A stretch of 64,000 bases of DNA from Vibrio sp. DW001 (lineage in GTDB: Bacteria > Pseudomonadota > Gammaproteobacteria > Enterobacterales > Vibrionaceae): positions 3,038,001 through 3,102,000 of the forward strand of contig NZ_CP091975.1 in the NCBI RefSeq assembly GCF_029016285.1. The letters run 5' to 3'. The translations under genes were made by a program, and so were the position numbers. The notes beneath the pieces are model-generated. The model worked only from the letters and a program-made list of their open reading frames with translations, was not told the DNA's origin and did not search any database. Shown in pieces: positions 58,023-64,000 of this stretch; the first letter of the stretch is position 1; each line of letters begins with the position of its first letter.

Positions 58023-58316
58023 TTAGATACCCATCAATTCATTGAAGAAACGGCTTTCAGTATCAGCAAACAACATATCTTCTTTCTGAAGATCTTGCGT
58101 TGGAACTCGAATTTGAGAAGAAGCACCATTTCCATACATACATGACTCTAGTTGCTTCGCCTTTAGATGAAAGGGGATATCTCCCTGCTCAACAACAGAC
58201 TCAGTAAACAATGTCAAAGCCTCGCGCGGAGTAAGGCCTGCATCCTGACATACTTTTGCAAAAGCCGCTTTTGTCTTGCTATCAACAGGACTCAATTTTA
58301 GATTATCGTTACGCAT
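58023..58316 (-). CDS. RelB/DinJ-like ribbon-helix-helix protein (orphan antitoxin candidate)
   Basis: A 97-residue protein starting MRNDNLKLSPVDSKTKAAFA at the ATG at 58316, preceded by GAGGGG; the longer frame begins eight residues earlier without such a site. The segment KVCQDAGLTPREALTLFTESVVEQGDIPFHLK matches the RelB/DinJ pattern (GLT..EA..LF...V...G.IPF). No RelE/YafQ toxin ORF is next to it on either side (lspA terminator upstream, fkpB downstream). It could be a solitary antitoxin or a plain RHH regulator. Confidence 0.68.
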   Translation of the reverse strand: MRNDNLKLSPVDSKTKAAFAKVCQDAGLTPREALTLFTESVVEQGDIPFHLKAKQLESCMYGNGASSQIRVPTQDLQKEDMLFADTESRFFNELMGI

Positions 58317-58616
58317 GTCACGGCCCCTCTCATTAATCATTCTGTCATTTATTCCATTCTAGCCTGAATCAACACAGAATCCCATACCATTAAATAAGAT
58401 AAATTACACCACAACAACTGTCTCAATTTTAAGAATAACCAAAAATAACACAAGAAGTAAGATGTTAGAAGGCTTCTAGGTTGGATCTCTACACCTAATT
58501 AAGAATATTTCATTTAATAAAAAGAGAACCAAATCACATTTCAGAATGCATAAAAAAACACCAGAGAGTCAATTTCTGGTGTTTTTTTAAAAATCAGTTA
58601 AGCCATTCCTTACTGA
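58317..58616 (-). promoter_or_regulatory. Intergenic region upstream of the RelB-like gene
   Basis: This 300-bp AT-rich stretch contains the lspA terminator (58552-58588) and otherwise no ORF of note. A promoter for the RelB-like gene must lie here, but I could not pick one with confidence. I found no toxin gene in it. Confidence 0.35.
58552..58588 (-). terminator. Terminator of the ribF-ileS-lspA operon
   Basis: An AAAAAAACACCAGA/TCTGGTGTTTTTTT stem with a 9-nt loop lies 28 bp after the lspA stop on the minus strand. Confidence 0.9.
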
Positions 58617-59120
58617 CTAATCGCTTTTTCTGTTCCTAAACCCGTCTAATATAATCATTGCCGCACCGATGCAAATAGTGCTATCCGCTAGATTAAATGC
58701 AGGCCAGTGGTAGGAACCCCAAAACAGATCAAGATAGTCAATTACAAAGCCGTGAACAATTCGGTCAAAAACATTACCAATCGCACCACCGATTATCATC
58801 GCATAAGCAATGTTATTCCATTTCTCTCTTGCAGGAAGTTTGCTCATCCAAAAAATAAGCAATCCGCTGACAAAGAAAGCAATACTGGCAAAAAACCATC
58901 TTTGCCAACCTGCTTCTTCACTCAGAAAACTAAATGCAGCACCGTAGTTATGTACATAAAGCAGGTTAAAGAAAGGCGTTATCTCTATTCGATTCGCCCA
59001 ACCGTATCCCATTTTATCCATCACCAATAACTTGATACCGATATCAGCAACAAACACCAGAGCCGCCAGCCAAAGCCAACGTACTCCAGATTGTCTAATT
59101 GTCAGTGACTTAACGTTCAT
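58617..59120 (-). CDS. lspA: Lipoprotein signal peptidase LspA
   Basis: Inner-membrane aspartyl peptidase that cuts signal peptides of prolipoproteins. The 167 residues have four membrane segments and the catalytic pair D128 (FVIDYLDLF) and D146 (FNLADSTIC), with the conserved NYGAAFSFL and [10 protein letters not shown] motifs. It is 12 bp downstream of ileS in the standard operon. Confidence 0.97.
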   Translation of the reverse strand: MNVKSLTIRQSGVRWLWLAALVFVADIGIKLLVMDKMGYGWANRIEITPFFNLLYVHNYGAAFSFLSEEAGWQRWFFASIAFFVSGLLIFWMSKLPAREKWNNIAYAMIIGGAIGNVFDRIVHGFVIDYLDLFWGSYHWPAFNLADSTICIGAAMIILDGFRNRKSD

Positions 59121-59132
59121 ATCTACCTTTAA

Positions 59133-61964
59133 TTAAACGAAATGACGCTCTTCTCCGTCACCTTCGACGTTTGTAACACAGCGACCACAGATATTCTCGT
59201 GACCATTAACCGTGCCTACATCTGCAACATGGTGCCAGCAGCGATCACATTTCTCAGCTTCAGAAGCTTTAACTTCTACATAGAGGCCTTCGACGTCCGT
59301 TGCCTGTGCTTCATTTGATTTTTCATCAATTGATTTAACCGCGGCTTTTGAAGTCAATAAAACGAAACGTAATTCATCTTCAAGTTTGTTTAGTTTCTGT
59401 GCTAACGCACTATCAACATACAATGTTACTTCGGCTTGCAGAGCACCACCAATCACTTTTTCTTTACGAGCAACTTCCAGAAGTTTGTTCACCGCTCCGC
59501 GGACAGCTTGAACGTCATTCCAGAACTCGTCATTCAGCTCTTCGCCATCTGATATTCCAAATAACCCGTCAAACCACTCTTCTGTGAACACGTATTGATT
59601 ACGCTTGCCAGGCATTTCATTCCATATCTCATCAGCAGTGAATGACATGATTGGCGCCATCCAACGAACCAATGCTTCTACAATGTAATACAATGCCGTC
59701 TGACAGCTACGTTGAGCGTTACCGCCATGTTTAGCGGTATACTGGCGATCCTTGATAACATCGAGATAGAACGAACCCATTTCGATAGAGCAGAACTGCA
59801 TCAAACGTTGCGTTACTCCATGGGTATTGTACTCATCGTATGCTTTCTCGATTTCATCTTGTGCTGCTTTTGCACGACCTACGGCCCAACGATCGATTGC
59901 AACCATATCTTCTACTGGCACAAGATCTGTTTCTGGATTGAACCCATTTAGATTCGCTAGGAAGAAGCGAGCGGTATTGCGAATCCGGCGATAGGCGTCT
60001 GCACTACGTTTTAGGATCTCATCCGATACTGCCACTTCACCGGTGTAATCCGTTGAAGCAACCCACAAACGGAGAATATCTGCACCTAGTCGGTTAGTGA
60101 CATCCTTCGGAGCCACGACATTACCAATAGATTTAGACATCTTACGGCCATTACCATCTACCACAAAACCGTGAGTTAGCACTTGCTTATAAGGTGCAAC
60201 ACCTTTCATAGCGACAGCAGATATCATTGATGACTGGAACCAACCACGATGTTGATCTGAACCCTCTAGGTACATATCTGCACTATGGCCGTTAAACTCT
60301 TCTCTATTGTCTACAACCGAATAGTGAGTGACACCAGAATCAAACCAAACATCCAAAGTATCGAGTACTTTTTCATATTTAGTTGCGTCGTCTTCACCAA
60401 GCAGTTCGGCAGGATCAACATCCCACCATGCTTGAATGCCTTTCTCTTCTACCAGTTTAGCTACTTTTTCAATAAGCTCTGGGGAGTTTGGATGAAGTTC
60501 TGCCGTCTCTTTATGAACAAACAAAGCAATCGGAACACCCCAAGTACGCTGACGAGAAATACACCATTCTGGGCGACCTTCTATCATCCCTTCAATGCGA
60601 CTTTGGCCCCAATCAGGGATCCATTGCACACCTTTAACCGCTTCCAGTGCTTTTGCTCGTAGACCAGCTTGATCCATAGACACAAACCACTGTGGCGTGG
60701 CACGGAAAATGATTGGTGTTTTATGACGCCAGCAATGTGGGTAGCTGTGCTCATACGCGTGATGATGCAATAAAGCACCATGGTCTTTTAGGACCTCTAA
60801 AACAGAATCGTTCGCTTTGAATACATGTTGACCCGCAAAAAACTCTGTATCCGGCAAGAATACACCGTTTGAACCAACAGGGTTCGCAGTCTCAAGTCCA
60901 TATTGTTGACCAACAACGAAATCTTCCTGGCCATGACCAGGTGCGGTATGTACAACACCGGTACCTGCTTCGGTCGTTACGTGATCACCAAGGATCACTG
61001 GGACATCAAAATCGTAGAACGGGTGCTTAAAACGAACAAGCTCTAGATCTTCACCGGTCGCAAAACCTAGGTTGTGGTAGTGTTCGATACCAGTACGATC
61101 CATCACTTCTTTTGCCAACTCAGATGCAACGATGAGGCGTTGCGGTTTATCACCTTCTACCTGAATCAGAACATATTCTAGATCCGCTCTAACAGTTACC
61201 GCACGGTTAGCTGGTAATGTCCACGGAGTTGTCGTCCAGATAACAATAGAAACGTCACCTTGACCTTCGTGATCTTTAATTAAAGCAAACTTCTCGACAA
61301 CCGTTGCTTCATCTTTAGCCGCAAATTTTACATCAATAGATGGGGAGATTTTATCTTTATACTCCACTTCTGCTTCAGCAAGAGCGGAACCACAGTCTGT
61401 ACACCAATGAACAGGTTTAAACCCCTTCAATAGATGTCCTTGATCTGCAATTTTGCCTAATGCTCTAATGATGTTAGCTTCTGTACCAAAGTCCATTGTG
61501 CGATAAGGTTTATCCCATTCACCCAAAATTCCGAGACGTTTGAAGCTCTCTTTTTGCCCTTCAACTTGCCCCGCAGCATATTGGCGGCATTTCTCACGAA
61601 ACTCTGCTGCCGTTACTTTTTGGCCTGGTTTGCCTACTTTCTTCTCTACCATTAATTCTATAGGTAGACCGTGACAATCCCAACCCGGAACGTAAGGTGC
61701 ATCGTATCCAGCGAGGGTTTTAGATTTAATAATAATGTCTTTAAGAATCTTATTTAATGCATGACCGATATGAATATCACCATTGGCGTAAGGAGGGCCA
61801 TCGTGCAATATAAAAGATTTTTTGCCTTTCTTAGCTTTACGGATCTCACCGTAAAGATCTTCTTTATACCAACGCTTAAGCATTTCTGGCTCACGATTGG
61901 CCAAGTTACCGCGCATTGGAAACCCTGTTTCTGGTAAATTCAGGGTATCTTTATAGTCTGTCAT
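59133..61964 (-). CDS. ileS: Isoleucyl-tRNA synthetase
   Basis: Charges tRNA-Ile with editing of valine. The 943 residues show the HIGH motif ([19 protein letters not shown]), the editing domain ([30 protein letters not shown]), KMSKS ([14 protein letters not shown]), the anticodon-binding region and a C-terminal zinc finger (KCDRCWHHV...ICGRCVTN). It lies 58 bp after ribF. Confidence 0.98.
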   Translation of the reverse strand: MTDYKDTLNLPETGFPMRGNLANREPEMLKRWYKEDLYGEIRKAKKGKKSFILHDGPPYANGDIHIGHALNKILKDIIIKSKTLAGYDAPYVPGWDCHGLPIELMVEKKVGKPGQKVTAAEFREKCRQYAAGQVEGQKESFKRLGILGEWDKPYRTMDFGTEANIIRALGKIADQGHLLKGFKPVHWCTDCGSALAEAEVEYKDKISPSIDVKFAAKDEATVVEKFALIKDHEGQGDVSIVIWTTTPWTLPANRAVTVRADLEYVLIQVEGDKPQRLIVASELAKEVMDRTGIEHYHNLGFATGEDLELVRFKHPFYDFDVPVILGDHVTTEAGTGVVHTAPGHGQEDFVVGQQYGLETANPVGSNGVFLPDTEFFAGQHVFKANDSVLEVLKDHGALLHHHAYEHSYPHCWRHKTPIIFRATPQWFVSMDQAGLRAKALEAVKGVQWIPDWGQSRIEGMIEGRPEWCISRQRTWGVPIALFVHKETAELHPNSPELIEKVAKLVEEKGIQAWWDVDPAELLGEDDATKYEKVLDTLDVWFDSGVTHYSVVDNREEFNGHSADMYLEGSDQHRGWFQSSMISAVAMKGVAPYKQVLTHGFVVDGNGRKMSKSIGNVVAPKDVTNRLGADILRLWVASTDYTGEVAVSDEILKRSADAYRRIRNTARFFLANLNGFNPETDLVPVEDMVAIDRWAVGRAKAAQDEIEKAYDEYNTHGVTQRLMQFCSIEMGSFYLDVIKDRQYTAKHGGNAQRSCQTALYYIVEALVRWMAPIMSFTADEIWNEMPGKRNQYVFTEEWFDGLFGISDGEELNDEFWNDVQAVRGAVNKLLEVARKEKVIGGALQAEVTLYVDSALAQKLNKLEDELRFVLLTSKAAVKSIDEKSNEAQATDVEGLYVEVKASEAEKCDRCWHHVADVGTVNGHENICGRCVTNVEGDGEERHFV

Positions 61965-62022
61965 TGATTCTTAATTCCGTTATCTTGGGCGAGCGTTAGA
62001 CATTATTTAACCGACATTTCGG

Positions 62023-62958
62023 CTAATTCTCTAGCTGATGCAACCACACCCTTGCCGCTTCAGCATCTAATTTAATTTGTTGTTTCAGTGCTTCGAACGA
62101 ATCGAAACGTTTTTCATCTCGAAGTTTCTTCAATAAGGCAACTTCGAGCTGCTTTCCATATAAGTTATCACTAAAATCAAATAGGTGTACTTCTAACTGT
62201 TGACGAACACCATTTACAGTAGGCCGTTGACCTATATTCGCGACACCACCAAAAGGCTTATTGCCGACACCATGTACTTGTACTACATACACACCGGATA
62301 CAGGTGAAACGCAACGCTTTAACGGTATGTTAGCTGTTGGAAAACCGATGGTTCTGCCTAGCTTTTGTCCGTGAGACACACGACCATTAATACTATATGC
62401 TCGGCCAAGCAGCATTTCCGCCGCCGCTAAGTCATTGTCGCTAAGTGCCTTTCTAATAGCCGTACTACTGACTCTCTGTTCATGTACACAGAAACTTTGT
62501 GTACTCACTACTTTAAAGCCATATTTTTTGCCCGCGTCTTGAAGCATAGAGAAATTTCCTGCTCTATCTCTACCGAAGCAAAAATCATCGCCTACAACCA
62601 AAAATTTAACATCTAACCGCTTAACTAATAAGTCACGAATAAAGGACTCAGCTGACCATTCAGCGAAACGCTTGTTAAAGTTAACACACAACAATCGGTC
62701 AACGTTCAATTTCTTCAGTTGAACGTATTTGTCGCGTAAACGACTGAGCCTTGCTGGCGCCTTATCTCTGGCAAAAAGCTCCATCGGCTGAGGCTCAAAA
62801 GTCATGACTGTTGAGACAAGGTCCAAAAGCTTAGCTTGGTGAGCAACCTGACTTAATACTTTCGAGTGTCCTAAATGAACCCCATCAAAATTACCAATAG
62901 TCAGAACGCATCCTTTATGATGCGCTTTTATATTGTGAATGCCTCGAATCAGTTCCAT
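62023..62958 (-). CDS. ribF: Bifunctional riboflavin kinase/FAD synthetase RibF
   Basis: Makes FMN from riboflavin and FAD from FMN. The 311 residues have the N-terminal nucleotidyltransferase domain (LTIGNFDGVHLGHSKVL, GDDFCFGRDRAGN, VSSTAIRKAL) and the C-terminal flavokinase domain (GRTIGFPTANIPLKRCVSPVSGVYVV, GVANIGQRPTVNG, LEVHLFDF). It starts MELIRGIHNIKAHHKGCVL and heads the ribF-ileS-lspA operon, with a good promoter just upstream. Confidence 0.97.
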   Translation of the reverse strand: MELIRGIHNIKAHHKGCVLTIGNFDGVHLGHSKVLSQVAHQAKLLDLVSTVMTFEPQPMELFARDKAPARLSRLRDKYVQLKKLNVDRLLCVNFNKRFAEWSAESFIRDLLVKRLDVKFLVVGDDFCFGRDRAGNFSMLQDAGKKYGFKVVSTQSFCVHEQRVSSTAIRKALSDNDLAAAEMLLGRAYSINGRVSHGQKLGRTIGFPTANIPLKRCVSPVSGVYVVQVHGVGNKPFGGVANIGQRPTVNGVRQQLEVHLFDFSDNLYGKQLEVALLKKLRDEKRFDSFEALKQQIKLDAEAARVWLHQLEN

Positions 62959-63010
62959 TGGATCAATTACAAACTCAAATTTATTAATATCATTAGTGCG
63001 AAACCGACGG

Positions 63011-63039
63011 ATTATATACCAAACATCCTTTGTCCGTAA
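63011..63039 (-). promoter_or_regulatory. Promoter of ribF-ileS-lspA
   Basis: On the minus strand, TTACGG (63039-63034), a 17-bp spacer and a perfect TATAAT (63016-63011) lie 53 bp before the ribF start. Confidence 0.7.
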
Positions 63040-63124
63040 CTGCTTTTATAGCTAAGCAACGTAACACAATTCCCTTAATATCCAAGAATATTCTTAGCTG
63101 CTTGCCTTTTAAAGAAAAAAACAA

Positions 63125-64000
63125 CTATTTAACGGGTGATAATTGGCTCATACGTACACCCAATATCACTGCCGTAAGTAGGTACGTTATCCCCCCAGCC
63201 CCGATCAATGCCGCGAGTACCAACACTCGTTCCATTAATGACCAATCAAGCCATAAAGTCATATCGGGTAACTGCCAACGGAGGGCATAGACCATCACTA
63301 CTCCCGCGACAACTAAACGTAATACAAACATCATAGTTTGCTTAGAACATCTGTACACATCGGCTATGTGCAAACCACGATACAGTAACGCCATATTTAC
63401 AAATGCAGACAGAGCGGTTGCCATCGCCAAACCTACATAGCCATAAAAATAGGCAAAAATAGCATTGAAGACCATATTTGACACCATCGCAATGATGCCA
63501 TATTTCACAGGCGTTCTAGTATCTTGTCGCGAATAATACCCTGGAGCGAGTACCTTAATAAGCATGAAATTGAGCAAGCCAGATGCATAGGCAAACAGAG
63601 ACAATGAGGCTTGCTGAACATCATATACGGAAAACTCTCCACGCATAAAAAGCACCATTAACATAGGCTTAGCTAACAACATTAATCCGAGCATTGCTGG
63701 AAGGCCTAACAACACAACCATGCGAACACCCCAGTCCATCGTATTTTTAAAACCGATGCTATGAGCGTCAACATGATTTCGCGAAAGCGCAGGAAGAATA
63801 ACCGTTGCAATTGCAATACCGAACAAACCCAGAGGAAACTCTAAAAGACGATCAGAGTAATAGAGCCAACTAATAGAACCTGTCCCTAAAAAACTGGCAA
63901 TAAACGTGTCCAACAAAAGATTAATTTGACTAACAGAAACACCAAATAAAGCAGGAATCATCAAGGTGCGAATCTTAACCACACCCGGGTCACTCCAGCC
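63125..64000 (-). CDS. murJ: Lipid II flippase MurJ (partial, N-terminus beyond window)
   Basis: MOP-superfamily flippase that moves lipid II across the inner membrane for peptidoglycan synthesis. The frame runs uninterrupted to the window edge (GWSDPGVVKIRTLMIPALFGVSVSQINLLLDT), so about 291 C-terminal residues of an expected 510-520 are present. LGTGSISWLYYSDRLLEFPLGLFGIAIATVILPALSR is the characteristic MurJ/MviN segment. It is upstream of ribF on the same strand, separated by a promoter. Confidence 0.96.
   Translation of the reverse strand, partial: GWSDPGVVKIRTLMIPALFGVSVSQINLLLDTFIASFLGTGSISWLYYSDRLLEFPLGLFGIAIATVILPALSRNHVDAHSIGFKNTMDWGVRMVVLLGLPAMLGLMLLAKPMLMVLFMRGEFSVYDVQQASLSLFAYASGLLNFMLIKVLAPGYYSRQDTRTPVKYGIIAMVSNMVFNAIFAYFYGYVGLAMATALSAFVNMALLYRGLHIADVYRCSKQTMMFVLRLVVAGVVMVYALRWQLPDMTLWLDWSLMERVLVLAALIGAGGITYLLTAVILGVRMSQLSPVK

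Overview
The window is core chromosome of a Vibrionaceae gamma-proteobacterium, most likely a Vibrio. I infer this from the proteins (an OmpU-type porin, a NupC close to the V. cholerae CNT, a RocS-like GGDEF/EAL protein, a BtsS/BtsR-type two-component pair, a DUF5363 microprotein), from the gene order (ompU between greA and dacB, then tyrS and an M23 peptidase) and from the AT-rich, TAA-rich composition. I see no prophage, insertion sequence, integron, CRISPR array or rRNA operon. Almost every gene has a recognisable family.

Layout. 1-10.1 kb is a nucleoside uptake and catabolism block: deoA (cut by the window edge), deoC, nupC, a TatD-family gene with a tiny overlapping upstream ORF, and a divergent four-gene BMP-type ABC importer. 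10.1-18.1 kb holds prfC, then the tightly overlapping ubiT-GNAT-holD-rimI operon, a divergent PAS-PAS-GGDEF-EAL gene, and ubiU-ubiV, which with ubiT make up oxygen-independent ubiquinone synthesis. 18.1-19.9 kb is a MarR regulator and a MATE exporter, each preceded by a copy of the same 15-bp dyad. 20-36.1 kb is the long leftward translation/RNA superoperon: rlmE, ftsH, folP, glmM, secG, tRNA-Leu(GAG), initiator tRNA-Met, rimP, nusA, infB, rbfA, truB, rpsO, pnp, nlpI. It carries stem-loops and terminators at the positions known in E. coli. 36.3-44 kb has yhbY, greA, ompU, dacB, a CBS-less MgtE transporter, tyrS and an OapA/M23 endopeptidase.

44-48.6 kb has a sodium:solute symporter preceded by two GalR-like operators, then the aroF-tyrA operon with three TyrR-box-like sites. 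48.6-56.4 kb has a BtsS/BtsR-type pyruvate-sensing system and a CstA-family transporter that is its likely target, with the peptidoglycan-recycling genes nagZ, anmK and murQ and a DUF2799 lipoprotein between them. 56.4-64 kb runs leftward: murJ (partial), ribF, ileS, lspA, a solitary RelB/DinJ-like gene, fkpB and ispH.

No wholly new multigene system stood out. The less described material is in the regulation and small genes: the paired MarR operators, the GalR-like operator pair, the repeat upstream of the CstA gene, a putative 14-codon leader ORF with two consecutive prolines upstream of the Mg transporter, an orphan terminator that may end a small RNA, the terminator in the greA leader, and the DUF5363 ORF coupled to the TatD gene. 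Many start codons were moved inward from the longest open frame because an ATG with a ribosome-binding site or family-typical N-terminus was visible; each case is noted.
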